Notes under the pieces: model-generated | Database searches by the model: none | Told to the model about the DNA's origin: nothing | The model's input: only the letters and a program-made list of their open reading frames with translations | Shown here: one piece after another, positions 35,266 through 45,928 of the stretch | How positions within the stretch are numbered: position 1 is the stretch's first letter | Layout: each line of letters starts with the position of its first letter | Translations under genes and position numbers: made by a program | NCBI RefSeq assembly: GCF_020535245.1 | Contig: NZ_CP084910.1 | Location: 658,501 to 722,500, forward strand | DNA length: 64,000 nucleotides | DNA from: Asticcacaulis sp. AND118 | GTDB lineage: Bacteria; Pseudomonadota; Alphaproteobacteria; Caulobacterales; Caulobacteraceae | Reading direction: 5' to 3'

Positions 35266-35400
35266 ATGAACGACAATGAAAAGAAACAACACGCTATGAC
35301 TTCGTTCGCCCTGTTCGGCGGGCTGTTCCTGGGGCAAAAGCCGAAATCGGCGCCGGTGCAGAGCCGGCCGCAGGATTTCAGGCCCTTTGGCCGCAAATAA
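35266..35400 (+). CDS. small hypothetical protein (44 aa)
   Basis: ATG 35266 follows AGGAGG with a nine-base gap. The product has 44 residues: a charged start (MNDNEKKQHAM), a short hydrophobic stretch (TSFALFGGLFLG) and a basic Pro/Arg tail (SRPQDFRPFGRK). A strong terminator follows at 35446. Ribosome site plus terminator make this a credible gene despite its size. Function unknown. Confidence 0.55.
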   Translation: MNDNEKKQHAMTSFALFGGLFLGQKPKSAPVQSRPQDFRPFGRK

Positions 35401-35445
35401 GAGCCTTCGAAGTCAGGCTCACCGGCGTGTGACGCAAACCAGGAA

Positions 35446-35482
35446 AAGCCCTCCGCGAGTGATCGCGGAGGGCTTCTTTTTT
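35446..35482. terminator. rho-independent terminator
   Basis: A 13-bp stem AAGCCCTCCGCGA / TCGCGGAGGGCTT, short loop, then a T-rich run. It lies between the 44-residue gene (+) and the converging secreted-protein gene (-). Confidence 0.9.
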
Positions 35483-35497
35483 CGGAGCCGAGACGAC

Positions 35498-35872
35498 TTA
35501 GTTCGAGGCGAGCTTCACGCCGGCCTTGGCTTCGGCGGCGGCCATGTTCGGCGACGCCTTGGTGATCTTCACCGACGGGCTGGAGCCGCCGGCGCCGAAG
35601 CGCGCGGTGCCTTCGACCCAGTACAGGCCGTCAGCGCCGAGGAAATTGTACTTGAATTCGATGGCGTAGGTGCCGGCGCGCACGTCGCAGGCATTGACGT
35701 TGACCATCTGCTTGCCGGTAACCGGGACGACCTTCGACACGGCGGCCTTGGCCAGACCGGCGAGGGTGGAACCCGCTTCGGCCTGCTGTGCGTCATCGCA
35801 CTCGGCGGCTTGGGCGGCGCCGGTCAGGCCCAGAACGGCGACGGCGGCAATCATAAGGCTTTTCTTGATCAT
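35498..35872 (-). CDS. small secreted protein, tandem paralogue 1
   Basis: 124 residues from ATG 35872 (GGAG upstream). The signal peptide ends GLTGAAQA; the mature part has two Cys (AAECDDAQ, NACDVRAG) likely bridged. Its core EFKYNFLGADGLYWVEG and tail AAAEAKAGVKLASN are shared almost unchanged with the neighbour at 36103. No family recognised; a periplasmic role is indicated by the signal peptide and Cys pair. Confidence 0.75.
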   Translation of the reverse strand: MIKKSLMIAAVAVLGLTGAAQAAECDDAQQAEAGSTLAGLAKAAVSKVVPVTGKQMVNVNACDVRAGTYAIEFKYNFLGADGLYWVEGTARFGAGGSSPSVKITKASPNMAAAEAKAGVKLASN

Positions 35873-36054
35873 CTCTGTAGCTCCTTGATGTTCTTCAGGA
35901 TGAGGACACACTACAGGAGAATAAATAATCTCAGGTTAAACAGGGGTTTAATGAAAATTCACGGAGGTTAATGCCGTTATTTCAATGGCTTGAAAAATAA
36001 GGAGTAAAAATTAACACCATAAAGAGGCCGCAAAAAATGTTGCGGAGCCGTAAG

Positions 36055-36098
36055 AAAAAGGCCGCCGAAAGACATTCCGTCGCTCAGGCGGCCTTTTT
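36055..36098 (-). terminator. terminator after the second secreted paralogue
   Basis: AAAAAGGCCGCC and GGCGGCCTTTTTG form a stem with a loop of about 20 bases; read on the minus strand it ends in T residues just after the stop of the gene at 36103. Confidence 0.8.
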
Positions 36099-36102
36099 GC
36101 GT

Positions 36103-36465
36103 TTAGTTCGAAGCGAGCTTCACGCCGGCCTTGGCTTCGGCGGCGGCCAGGTTAGGGCTCAGACGCTTCAGCTTCAGTTCGGTGACGGCCGAGCCGTTAT
36201 ATTTGGCGACGCCTTCGACCCAGTACAGGCCACCGGCGCCGAGGAAGTTGTACTTGAATTCGGCGGTGGCTGACTTGCCGGCGGCTTCACAGGTGTTCAG
36301 GGTCACCATCTGCTTGCCTTCGACGGCGACGGCCTTGGCGACGGTCGAGGCGGCGGCCGAAGCGATGGCCTTGCCGGCGGCGGCTTCCTGGGCTTCATCA
36401 CACTCGGCAAAGGCCGGAGCGGCAAAGGCGGTCAGGGCGAGAGCGGAGACAATAACGGCTTTCAC
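36103..36465 (-). CDS. small secreted protein, tandem paralogue 2
   Basis: 120 residues: signal peptide (VSALALTAFAAPAFA), Cys in AECDEAQE and LNTCEAAG, core EFKYNFLGAGGLYWVEG, and a C-terminal 14 residues identical to the upstream copy. The two genes are 230 bp apart on the same strand, each with its own terminator, so they are separate transcription units arising from a tandem duplication. Function unknown. Confidence 0.75.
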   Translation of the reverse strand: MKAVIVSALALTAFAAPAFAECDEAQEAAAGKAIASAAASTVAKAVAVEGKQMVTLNTCEAAGKSATAEFKYNFLGAGGLYWVEGVAKYNGSAVTELKLKRLSPNLAAAEAKAGVKLASN

Positions 36466-36703
36466 GACAAAACTCTTTCTGAATAGACATCGGGCGTTCG
36501 GCCCGCGGGAGGAGGTCTGGAATGCGCTCTGTGACGCATGGTTTTGTCTATAAAAGGTCTTGTTTAATTACAGGTGAATCTATTGTGCGTTGCGGTGCAT
36601 TTTTGAAAAGTAATTTTCAACAGTGAATGGTTAATGGCGATTAAGTGCGAAAAATATCACACGGCGTACGGTCTGGATCATTAGGTTTCTGGAGGAAACA
36701 AAG

Positions 36704-36778
36704 ATGATCCAGATTGTATTTACGCCCTCGCCGGGCGGTGGCTACGCCCCCTTGGCCGCCGCCGCAATGGCGGCTTGA
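36704..36778 (+). CDS. possible 24-residue small protein
   Basis: GGAGG sits eight bases before ATG 36704, and the frame closes after 24 codons: MIQIVFTPSPGGGYAPLAAA and four more residues. A GAGCGGAAT / ATTCCGCTC stem (36777-36809) begins at its stop codon. The surrounding 36466-36808 gap holds no other gene. Strong ribosome site and position support it; the lack of any known relative keeps confidence low. Confidence 0.35.
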   Translation: MIQIVFTPSPGGGYAPLAAAAMAA

Positions 36779-36808
36779 GCGGAATAATTCCATAGAGATC
36801 ATTCCGCT

Positions 36809-37138
36809 CTAATGGGCCGCCGTCTTTGAAAAGAGGTTCATGACCAGAACGCCGGCGATGATCAGGCCCATCCCGATCAGGGCGGGCAGGTCGAGTTTCT
36901 GTCCCTGAAACACCCATGCGACCGTCGCGATAAGGACGATGCCGACGCCGGACCAGATGGCATAGGCGATGCCGGTGGGAATGCTGTTCAGCGTCAGCGA
37001 CAGGAAGTAGAAGGCGACGCCATAGCCCGCAAAGGAGACGGTCGACCACATCGTGTCGCTGAAGCCCCGCGATTGCTTGAGCGCCGAGGTGGCGATGACT
37101 TCGGCGATGATGGCGATGCCCAGATAGACCCATTTCAT
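36809..37138 (-). CDS. small multidrug resistance (SMR) family transporter
   Basis: 109 residues, four membrane helices filling the chain. MKWVYLGIAIIAEVIATSAL carries the essential Glu13 of SMR pumps, with YGVAFYFLSLTLNSIPTGIA and YAIWSGVGIVLIA typical of the QacE/EmrE/SugE group. Working as an antiparallel dimer in the inner membrane, it exports cationic compounds (quaternary ammonium or guanidinium) against protons. The class (Gdx or Qac) cannot be told safely. No riboswitch is evident upstream. Confidence 0.92.
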   Translation of the reverse strand: MKWVYLGIAIIAEVIATSALKQSRGFSDTMWSTVSFAGYGVAFYFLSLTLNSIPTGIAYAIWSGVGIVLIATVAWVFQGQKLDLPALIGMGLIIAGVLVMNLFSKTAAH

Positions 37139-37177
37139 GACCTGATCCTAACATGCGGACGCGGATCGGCGCACATG

Positions 37178-37208
37178 AAAAAACCCTCCGGAGGGGCTCC
37201 GGAGGGTT
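37178..37208 (-). terminator. terminator after the chemoreceptor gene
   Basis: AACCCTCCGGA and TCCGGAGGGTT pair; on the minus strand TTTTTTC follows. It lies 26 bp after the chemoreceptor stop codon. Confidence 0.9.
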
Positions 37209-37233
37209 CGATCTTCAGCCTGTCGGCGCCGGT

Positions 37234-38964
37234 TTAGGCCGCCGTCAGTTCCGCCAGGAAGCGGCGGATATTCTCGCTCATGGCTTCCGTGCGCTGCGTC
37301 AGTTGACGCGCCGCGCCCAGCATCTCGGTCGAGGCCTTTTCCGTGTCGGCGGCAGAGGCCGACAGTTGCGAGACCGACGAAGAGGCGGTGGTGGTGCCGT
37401 CCGAGGCTTCGTTGACGTTGCGGGCGATTTCGTTGGTGGCGTCGCCCTGCTGGTGCACCGAGTCGGCGATCGACGAAGCGATCTCGTTCATGTGCTTGAT
37501 GGTGGCGCCGATGCCGCGGATGGCCGAAACGCCGTTCTGGGCCGCCGTCTGGATGTCCTTGATGCGCTCGCGGATTTCGTCGGTGGCCTTGGCGGTTTGC
37601 TGGGCCAGCGACTTCACTTCCGAGGCCACGACGGCGAAGCCCTTACCGGCTTCACCGGCGCGCGCCGATTCAATGGTGGCGTTGAGCGCCAGCAGGTTGG
37701 TTTGCTGGGCGATGGCGTTGATGAGGTCGACCACTTCGCCGATCTGGTCGGCGGCGCGGCTCAGTTCGACCATCGAGTCGTTGGTCTTGTCGGCTTCCGA
37801 CACCGCTTCGGCAGCGATTTCCACCGAGCGGACGGCCTGATCACCGATGACGCCGATCGAGGCCGACAGTTCGGTCGTGGCCGAAGCGACGTTCTGCACG
37901 TTGTCGGCCGAGTTGCGGATCGAGGACACGGCCTGTTGCGAGCGGCGCTCGTTTTCGCCGGCGATGGTCAGCAGGGTGCGGCCGTTGGCGTCGAGGTCCG
38001 AAGCGGCGGCCGACAGGGCGTCCAGCATGTCCTGGGCTTCGTGGCGGAAGCGTTCGGCCAGTTCCGACATCTGACGGGCGCGCTCTTCGCGGGTCTTCAT
38101 CGTGGCGGCTTCGATTTCGGCGAGGCGCAGCTTTTCTTCGGCATTGGCCTTGAAGACGTTGAGGCTGTCGACGACCGACTTCAGTTCGTCGCCGCGCGCC
38201 AGCGACTGGATGTCGACGTTCAGATTGCCGCGGGCCAGTTCTTCGGTCGTCTTGGCGATGCGGTTGATACCGGTCACCGTGGCGCGCGAGAAGAAGAAGG
38301 CGATGCCGCAGGACAGGGCGGCCATGATGGCGGCGAAGCCGATCAGCATGGAGACGCCGGCGGTCTGGGCCGTCTTGGCGGCTTCACCGTCGGCCTTGGC
38401 CTGAGCGACCTGACCGGCGATGATCTTGTCCGAGATCTGCGACATCTTCTTGTAGCCTTCTTCGAACTGCGACATCAGCGGTCCGACCGAGGCGAAATCG
38501 ACTTCCATTACCGAACCGGCGAATTCGACGGCTTCCTTGTAGGTCTTGACCTCCTTGCCGAGGTCTTCGAGGTCTTTTTTCTTGGTGGCGTCGGTGGTCT
38601 TCTCGCCCATCGCCTTGATATTGGTTTCGATCTTGCCGAGATCCTGAACCACGAGGGCGATTTGCGCCGCGCCGCCGGTGGCGCCGGAAGCCTGGGTGGT
38701 CATGGCCTGCCAGGTCTGACCGTTGGCTTCCTTGATGTCCGACTTGATGTCGCCCATGGCCTGAACGGCCGGGAGGCTCTGGGTATTGATGGCTTCGATA
38801 GCCTGGCCCTGAGTGTTCATCACCGTCACGGCCCCGAAGGCCAGCGCGACGATCAGCGCCGTGGCCACGGCGGCCGGCGTCATGAACTTAAGCGTAAACG
38901 ACAGATTGGAGATGCTCAGCTTACTGCCGGCAGATTTCGACTTAATCATTGTGGCCCCTGACAA
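37234..38964 (-). CDS. methyl-accepting chemotaxis protein
   Basis: 576 residues. Membrane helix 1 near 30-52, a periplasmic four-helix-like sensor of about 165 residues, helix 2 near 205-230 ([20 protein letters not shown]), a HAMP domain (about 232-285), and a signalling domain with the highly conserved hairpin tip [20 protein letters not shown]. It reports ligands to CheA/CheW at the cell pole. The sensor holds [19 protein letters not shown] and resembles four-helix-bundle (4HB_MCP) modules; the ligand is unknown. It is a single-gene unit with its own terminator. Confidence 0.95.
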   Translation of the reverse strand: MSGATMIKSKSAGSKLSISNLSFTLKFMTPAAVATALIVALAFGAVTVMNTQGQAIEAINTQSLPAVQAMGDIKSDIKEANGQTWQAMTTQASGATGGAAQIALVVQDLGKIETNIKAMGEKTTDATKKKDLEDLGKEVKTYKEAVEFAGSVMEVDFASVGPLMSQFEEGYKKMSQISDKIIAGQVAQAKADGEAAKTAQTAGVSMLIGFAAIMAALSCGIAFFFSRATVTGINRIAKTTEELARGNLNVDIQSLARGDELKSVVDSLNVFKANAEEKLRLAEIEAATMKTREERARQMSELAERFRHEAQDMLDALSAAASDLDANGRTLLTIAGENERRSQQAVSSIRNSADNVQNVASATTELSASIGVIGDQAVRSVEIAAEAVSEADKTNDSMVELSRAADQIGEVVDLINAIAQQTNLLALNATIESARAGEAGKGFAVVASEVKSLAQQTAKATDEIRERIKDIQTAAQNGVSAIRGIGATIKHMNEIASSIADSVHQQGDATNEIARNVNEASDGTTTASSSVSQLSASAADTEKASTEMLGAARQLTQRTEAMSENIRRFLAELTAA

Positions 38965-39171
38965 TCTAATGTCCGCTCCGAGGCGACCGTGCGCGGCCGC
39001 TCAGAGAGATGGTGTTTCAGGGTCCTTGGCCGCGCGATCGCAAAATACGCACGACTCATCACGCCTCCGCAGACCCGGATCGCCATGCAGGTTGTCAGAA
39101 CATAGTTGTTGAAACCCTAACATGTACGCTTTTTTTCACGCGGCTGTGAAAAAGGGGTAACCTTAATGAAA

Positions 39172-39213
39172 ACAGCGCTTAAGCTTCAAACTTAAGCGCT
39201 GTGTCATTTTTTA
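39172..39213 (-). terminator. terminator after the wall-hydrolase gene
   Basis: A perfect 12-bp stem ACAGCGCTTAAG / CTTAAGCGCTGT with a seven-base loop; on the minus strand TTTTC follows, 22 bp after the stop codon of the hydrolase. Confidence 0.85.
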
Positions 39214-39234
39214 TCGTTCAGAAAATAGGCCGGA

Positions 39235-40506
39235 TTACGGTTTGGCCGGTGCGGCGGGCTTCACCGCTTGCGCGATTGCCTGCGCTTCTTCGCCTCTGGC
39301 TTGTGCCGTCAGGGCAATGGCCTTCACGGCCCCGTCCTTGCCGCCGTCGCGCAGGTGGTTGAGGGCGTCCGAAGGCGCTTGCGGGGCGGTGGCCGGGCTG
39401 GTCATCGGGGCTTCGGCCGTCTCTTTTACCGGCTCGATGGCCGGAGCCGCCGAAGGGCGGACCTGATCGGCGGCGGCCAGCATCTGCGCGCCACGGCTGG
39501 CGAACTGATAAAAGGCGTGGTTGCCGATGGTGGCGGTGCGCTGCATACGCCCGGCCCAGTCGGGCGAGACGCTGAGCACATGAAAGTGCGTCGAAGCCCC
39601 GACGGGCTTCATCACATAGCCGTCCAAAGCGTCTTCGGCGACATTGCGGGCGCGCTTCCACGCCCAGCTTTCGACGCGGTTGGCCATAATGCCGTTGCAG
39701 GTGAAGCTGAACTGGCAGCCGGTGCGCTTGACCGCACCCTGATAGACCACATTGCAGATGGTTTTGGGGTAGGCGGGGTGACGCACACGGTTGAGGATGA
39801 CCTGAGCCACGGCGCGCTGACCGGAATCGGTTTCGCCGCGCGCTTCGTAATAGACGGCCTGGGTCAGGCAGTCGAGGTCGGAGGCCGAACGGTTCTTGAG
39901 ATCGAAGGGCGAGGCCGGGGTCGTGCGCGACGGTTCGCGCATCAGGCCCAGATCGAGGCTGGCCTTGAGCACCGGGGCGTTGGCGGCTTCGGCCTTGTGC
40001 GCGCGGGCGGGGCTGACCAGAGAGGCGAACAGGCTGGTGCGCTGACGATCCTGACGGATGCGCATGGCCGTAACGGGGGAGGTGTAGGATTCGTGGCGCA
40101 TGACCAGCGCGATGGCGCGGCGGTCGAGATCGTCCTGCATGGCGGCGACGCCTTTTTCGCCGTTCATCTGGCGCAGACGGTCCGCGCCATAGGAGTGATC
40201 GTTGAGGCTCATCAGGCTTTCGGCCTGTTCGCGGATTTGCGCATCGCGCGTCAGCGTGCCGCCGAGCCAGGCCGCGCCGAAGGCGGCGCCCAGCATGAGG
40301 CCGGAACCGCCGGCGGCGGTCAGCAGGCGCATCTGACGGCGCGTAAGAGAAAGGTTCAGACCCAAAGGTGTCTTGTCCTCAGTAACGAGAGCGTACCGCG
40401 CTCCCCGACAGAGGGCAGCCCCGCCATGCGTCCTTCTGAACGCATCAGGCCATCTCGCATTCGGCGAAAGGGCCATTCCGGGGGCGCCGGAGCCGACGAA
40501 ACGCAC
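39235..40506 (-). CDS. SleB-type cell wall hydrolase, membrane-anchored
   Basis: Up to 423 residues; the start is uncertain (GTG 40506, or ATG 40476). A membrane anchor lies near residues 62-85 (LLTAAGGSGLMLGAAFGAAW). The hydrolase domain (about 210-330) has DLDCLTQAVYYEARGE with the catalytic Glu, QRAVAQVILNRVRHPAYPKT, CQFSFTCNGIM and GASTHFH, matching the SleB/CwlJ (Hydrolase_2) lysozyme-like family. It cuts peptidoglycan in the periplasm. The C-terminal 90 residues are Ala/Pro-rich and low in complexity. It probably helps wall remodelling in growth or division. Confidence 0.88.
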   Translation of the reverse strand: MRFVGSGAPGMALSPNARWPDAFRRTHGGAALCRGARYALVTEDKTPLGLNLSLTRRQMRLLTAAGGSGLMLGAAFGAAWLGGTLTRDAQIREQAESLMSLNDHSYGADRLRQMNGEKGVAAMQDDLDRRAIALVMRHESYTSPVTAMRIRQDRQRTSLFASLVSPARAHKAEAANAPVLKASLDLGLMREPSRTTPASPFDLKNRSASDLDCLTQAVYYEARGETDSGQRAVAQVILNRVRHPAYPKTICNVVYQGAVKRTGCQFSFTCNGIMANRVESWAWKRARNVAEDALDGYVMKPVGASTHFHVLSVSPDWAGRMQRTATIGNHAFYQFASRGAQMLAAADQVRPSAAPAIEPVKETAEAPMTSPATAPQAPSDALNHLRDGGKDGAVKAIALTAQARGEEAQAIAQAVKPAAPAKP

Positions 40507-40982
40507 TCAGCGGTGCGTCATCGACGGCCCGTCTTATATCGATAAATGTGGCAAAAATGTGTTTTTAGGTCAATCGCGTAAAAGGAGCGTCAGTTCAGAG
40601 GGGGGGGTCATGAGAATTTTTCTCACTCTGCGCCCATTTTTTGTCAAGATGTGCGGGGCAACGACTTTTCATTTTATACAGTATTCGAGAGTTAAGCTTC
40701 GTGGATTTTTTCTTGCGATATTCATAATGGTTGCGCAGCGTTTCGGGGTAATTACAATTTAACGAAGTTTACTCATATGACGCTAAAGTGAAGCTGATCG
40801 GCGGGCAATGTATAGAACGTTGTTATCCTTAATTTGAGGTTTCAACGCACTGGAATCCCGAATGAATCCCGCAGGCGGGGCCGCCTCACGAAAACTTGAA
40901 GCCGTCCGCAGGGCGCATCGGGACCCGCAGGCGAAAAGCCGCCTGCCGCCTCTTTTCTTTTTTTTGAGGCACGCTATGTTGT
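40507..40982. other. intergenic region upstream of uvrB
   Basis: 476 bp without a supported gene. The first half is AT-rich and probably holds the divergent promoter of the wall hydrolase. The second half has GC-rich inverted segments ending in the hairpin at 40927-40965, so a short untranslated RNA could be made here. Confidence 0.4.
40927..40965 (+). terminator. terminator-like hairpin just before uvrB
   Basis: GCAGGCG and CGCCTGC pair around AAAAGC; a T-rich run (TCTTTTCTTTTTTTT) follows after CGCC. It reads towards uvrB and would end any transcript entering from the left, so uvrB must start from a promoter within the next 20-30 bases. Confidence 0.6.
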
Positions 40983-40986
40983 GTTC

Positions 40987-43158
<2,172 letters not shown>

Positions 43159-43459
43159 GTCTTGTCCGAAAGCCGATCCTATCAAAGCCAGATGACTATG
43201 ATAGGCGGCGGTGGGACGAATGACCCGCCGGCGGTATCATAGGCCTGTCGACGTCTCTATGGACAACTGAGACATGTGCGTCACGCCCCTGTTACGAAAA
43301 TGTGCCAGTTTGAGACGAAACCCGCTGGATTTTCGCCGCGAAATGCCTCACTCTGTGGCCTATACTGTGCATAACCCTACGGTCAGTGGCCCTGCCGCGT
43401 TTCAAAACGGCTGTCGTCGGGACATTTTGGGGTGCACATATAAGAGGTTGGGGTGTGAT
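43159..43459. other. intergenic region after uvrB
   Basis: 301 bp. The frame of the next gene stays open through it, but codon use and lack of homology suggest that it is non-coding. Imperfect inverted GATCCTATCA / TGATAGG segments lie at 43178-43210. It presumably holds the promoter of the gene at 43460. Confidence 0.4.
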
Positions 43460-43864
43460 ATGCGTAGAACCAGGTTGAATGTGGTGCCGCCCTCGACAAA
43501 GAGCGTGCCGATGGAAGCCGAACTGATGGGCGGCGGCGGTGAGCCGACCGGCGAAATCATCAATGTCGTTCCGGTGAACCTTAATGCCGGGAACAGCCTG
43601 CAATCGCTGGTCGACGCCACGGTGTCGGCGCGTGAAAGCCGCACCCAGCGCGTGCGCCGCCTGCAGGAAGAGGCCAAGTCGCTGGCGCGCGAACAGATCG
43701 CCGAACTGGAAATCCTCATCGACGCCACCGCCAAGATGGCGCACGAAATTGCCGAAGGCGGCGAGGCCTATCCGGTCGGGGCGCGTGAATTGAGCCGTCG
43801 TCTGGCCGACGAACTGCCGCGGACGCTGCAAACCCTGCGCATCGTGACGAAAAAGAGCCTGTAG
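43460..43864 (+). CDS. hypothetical protein with coiled-coil segment
   Basis: 134 residues from ATG 43460 (weak GAGG upstream); an in-frame extension to 43274 lacks support. Residues 5-45 are Gly/Val/Pro-rich; 50-125 are helical and strongly charged (VRRLQEEAKSLAREQIAELE, then RELSRRLADELPRTLQTLRI), compatible with a coiled coil. No signal or membrane segment. It resembles small unknown proteins conserved in Caulobacteraceae, but I cannot name a family. Confidence 0.6.
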   Translation: MRRTRLNVVPPSTKSVPMEAELMGGGGEPTGEIINVVPVNLNAGNSLQSLVDATVSARESRTQRVRRLQEEAKSLAREQIAELEILIDATAKMAHEIAEGGEAYPVGARELSRRLADELPRTLQTLRIVTKKSL

Positions 43865-43973
43865 GCCTGTTTTTAAGACGCTTGCGGCGTTTCGGATGCA
43901 TAATTCGACTCGCCTGTCTGGTGTTTTGCCCTTACATCTTGACGCTTCCGTAACGGGACAGGATGAACAGGCG

Positions 43974-44597
43974 ATGCGCGCGGATTTGAAGGCAGGCTTG
44001 GCCGTATCGCTACTGGCGCCGCTTCTGCTGCTGGCGGCCTGCGGCAAAAAGGAAGAGCCGCCCGCACCCGCGCCCGAACCGGCCCCCGTCGCACCGCCGC
44101 CGCCGAAGCCGCAGGAGCCCCTGCCGTCGCGTCAGGCCGGACTGTGGGAAACGACGCTCAGCGAAGAGGGTTCCGAAAGTCAGGCCCAGACCATGCGCAT
44201 CTGCATCGACGCCGCCACGGAAAAGGAACTGGGTATCACCGGCACCGATCTCAATGGCGACCGCTGCCACAATACGGCGGTCAGCCATCTGGACGACGGC
44301 TCGTGGGGGCTGCTGGCCGAATGCAATATGGGGTCGGGCGGCAAGATGGAGGTGTCGGGGAACATCACCGGCGACTATACGCGCGACTACACGATGACCT
44401 TGCGCACCCAGACGACCGGCGCGGCGCTGGCTCATATGAACCGCGTCGTCAACATGACCATCAGGTCGAAGCGCCTGAGCGCGTGCAAGGCCGATCAGAA
44501 GCCGGGCGACGTGACCTTGCCGGGGGATGTCAGCTTCAACCTGTTCGACATGGCCGGCCGCGAGCCGGGTCAAGAGCCCAGTAAGCCGAACCGTTAA
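43974..44597 (+). CDS. DUF3617-like lipoprotein
   Basis: About 207 residues from ATG 43974. A lipoprotein signal with lipobox LLAAC (Cys near residue 23) is followed by a Pro/Ala-rich linker (about 30-55) that spans periplasm. The domain has RQAGLWETTL, RICIDAATEKELGI, and paired Cys in DRCHNTAV, LAECNMGSG and LSACKADQ, as in DUF3617 proteins. The role of the family is unknown; localisation to a membrane face by lipid is expected. Confidence 0.75.
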   Translation: MRADLKAGLAVSLLAPLLLLAACGKKEEPPAPAPEPAPVAPPPPKPQEPLPSRQAGLWETTLSEEGSESQAQTMRICIDAATEKELGITGTDLNGDRCHNTAVSHLDDGSWGLLAECNMGSGGKMEVSGNITGDYTRDYTMTLRTQTTGAALAHMNRVVNMTIRSKRLSACKADQKPGDVTLPGDVSFNLFDMAGREPGQEPSKPNR

Positions 44598-44648
44598 TCG
44601 GATCGCGCACCAGAACCCGAAAGCCGCTGCATCTTTTCTAAGGTGTGC

Positions 44649-45035
44649 TTAAATCAGCCAGCTTTTGGGGTTGGGGATGGGGCGTTTGTGGAAGACGTGA
44701 TTGAAGCCTACCGTGCTGCGTCCGACGATCCACAGAAACAGGCCGAAGACCAGGATCAACACAAGGCCGCCCAGCACCATGCTCGACATGATCGGCGAGG
44801 TCAGCAGCACGACCAGCGGCACGAAAGCCCCGATGCCGACCCAGAAAGTCTTTTTCTGAAAGGCGTAGTGGGTCTTGAGCCAGTCCGGGGCCTCGTCCTG
44901 AAACAGATAGATCAGGGTGATGGCGATGACGCCCGAAATACCGCCGACAATCAGAAAGAACAGCAGCAGATAGTTGACGATCGGGATGATCGTCGTGTCG
45001 CTGAGTTTTGTGCGGGCGGCGGCGGGCGGGGTCAT
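44649..45035 (-). CDS. small inner-membrane protein (DUF4870-like)
   Basis: 128 residues with three membrane helices: IVNYLLLFFLIVGGISGVIA, then WVGIGAFVPLVVLLTSPIM, and VLGGLVLILVFGLFLWIVGR. The arrangement, with LKTHYAFQKKTFWVG between helices 1 and 2, resembles DUF4870/Tic20-like small membrane proteins. It lies 12 bp after the DinB-like gene on the same strand, so it ends the run queD-folB-dinB-this gene. Function unknown. Confidence 0.65.
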   Translation of the reverse strand: MTPPAAARTKLSDTTIIPIVNYLLLFFLIVGGISGVIAITLIYLFQDEAPDWLKTHYAFQKKTFWVGIGAFVPLVVLLTSPIMSSMVLGGLVLILVFGLFLWIVGRSTVGFNHVFHKRPIPNPKSWLI

Positions 45036-45047
45036 AAGCGGTCCAGA

Positions 45048-45578
45048 TTAAAGTTCAGGCACCAGAACAAGCACGTCCGTCACGCCTATATCAAGCCCCA
45101 TCTGCGACAAAAGCGTCGTAATCTGGCCGCGGTGGTGGGTCTGATGATTGAAAAGGTGGCTGAGCACCAGCCCCAGCGGCTTGGTATGGGCGTCGCCATT
45201 GACGCGGCGATAGCTGAACGGCGTGCCGAGGGCGGCCTCATCGAGGCTGTCGACATAGGTTAGCCACACGGCATCCAGTTGGCGCCGGGCGGTGGCGAAG
45301 GCGGTCAGGTCGTTGTAGAGGGTGTCGCTCAGGCCCTTGGGCACCGGAAAATCGCGCACGGCGGCCACGGCGGCCCCGGTCGGGTGCCCGTTCAGGCGGG
45401 TCATCCAGATGAGGTCGGCGACGATCAGGTGGTTGAGCGTGCCCCACACCGAGCCGAAGAAGGCCCCGTTATCGGCGTGGAAATCGGTGTCGGGGTGCGC
45501 GGCCATCAGGTCCAGCAGCTTGCCGTTCATCCACTGGTTATAGCGGGCCATCAGCTCCAGATGCGCCTTGTGGCTCAT
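45048..45578 (-). CDS. DinB-family four-helix protein
   Basis: 176 residues: MARYNQWMNGKLLDLMAA, GSVWGTLNHLIVADLIWMTR with His of the metal site, and VLSHLFNHQTHHRGQITTLL with the two other His, completing the three-His site of DinB/YfiT proteins. The fold binds a divalent metal and may act as a thiol-dependent transferase; substrates are usually unknown. Its ATG overlaps the stop of folB by four bases, so translation is coupled. Confidence 0.88.
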   Translation of the reverse strand: MSHKAHLELMARYNQWMNGKLLDLMAAHPDTDFHADNGAFFGSVWGTLNHLIVADLIWMTRLNGHPTGAAVAAVRDFPVPKGLSDTLYNDLTAFATARRQLDAVWLTYVDSLDEAALGTPFSYRRVNGDAHTKPLGLVLSHLFNHQTHHRGQITTLLSQMGLDIGVTDVLVLVPEL

Positions 45579-45928
45579 TTGGTCACGACCACGACGCAGC
45601 CGGAGCGGTCGGCATCGGCCAGGGCTTCGGGCTTGGAGATGCGGATGCGCACCTCCAGCGCCTGCGGCAGGGCCAGCACGGCCTCGGCGAGGTCCTCCGC
45701 AAAGGTTTCGACCAGCTTGATATGGCCGCGCGCAATCAGTTCGCGCGCCAGATTGCCGATCATCTCGTAGTTCAGCGTGTCCTTCAGCCCCTTGATCGCG
45801 TGCAGGCCGATGCGGATCTCGGCGTCGATGATCAGCGGCTGGGTGCGGCCGTGCTCGTAGTCGTAGATGCCGATGGCGGCCTCGACCTTCAGGCCTTCGA
45901 CGAAGACGTGGCGTGTTTTCAGAGACAT
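45575..45928 (-). CDS. folB: dihydroneopterin aldolase
   Basis: 117 residues, the normal FolB length. VFVEGLKVEAAIGIYDYEHG (Glu and Tyr of the pterin site), QPLIIDAEIRI, DTLNYEMIGN, and LVETFAEDLAEAVL with the conserved ETFAE are diagnostic. The enzyme splits dihydroneopterin to hydroxymethyl-dihydropterin and glycolaldehyde in folate synthesis. Start ATG 45928 overlaps the end of the queD-like gene by 10 bp. The open frame extends further upstream, but that part belongs to the antisense of queD. Confidence 0.92.
   Translation of the reverse strand: MSLKTRHVFVEGLKVEAAIGIYDYEHGRTQPLIIDAEIRIGLHAIKGLKDTLNYEMIGNLARELIARGHIKLVETFAEDLAEAVLALPQALEVRIRISKPEALADADRSGCVVVVTK

Noticed and set aside
37153-38961. 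602-codon open frame opposite the chemoreceptor gene
   Set aside because: Mirror frame of a GC-rich gene; the opposite strand encodes a complete chemoreceptor with all expected domains, and the mirror product is low-complexity Gly/Asp/Arg/His-rich.
39268-40545. 425-codon frame opposite the wall hydrolase
   Set aside because: The minus-strand frame contains the complete SleB-type domain; the plus frame has no motif.
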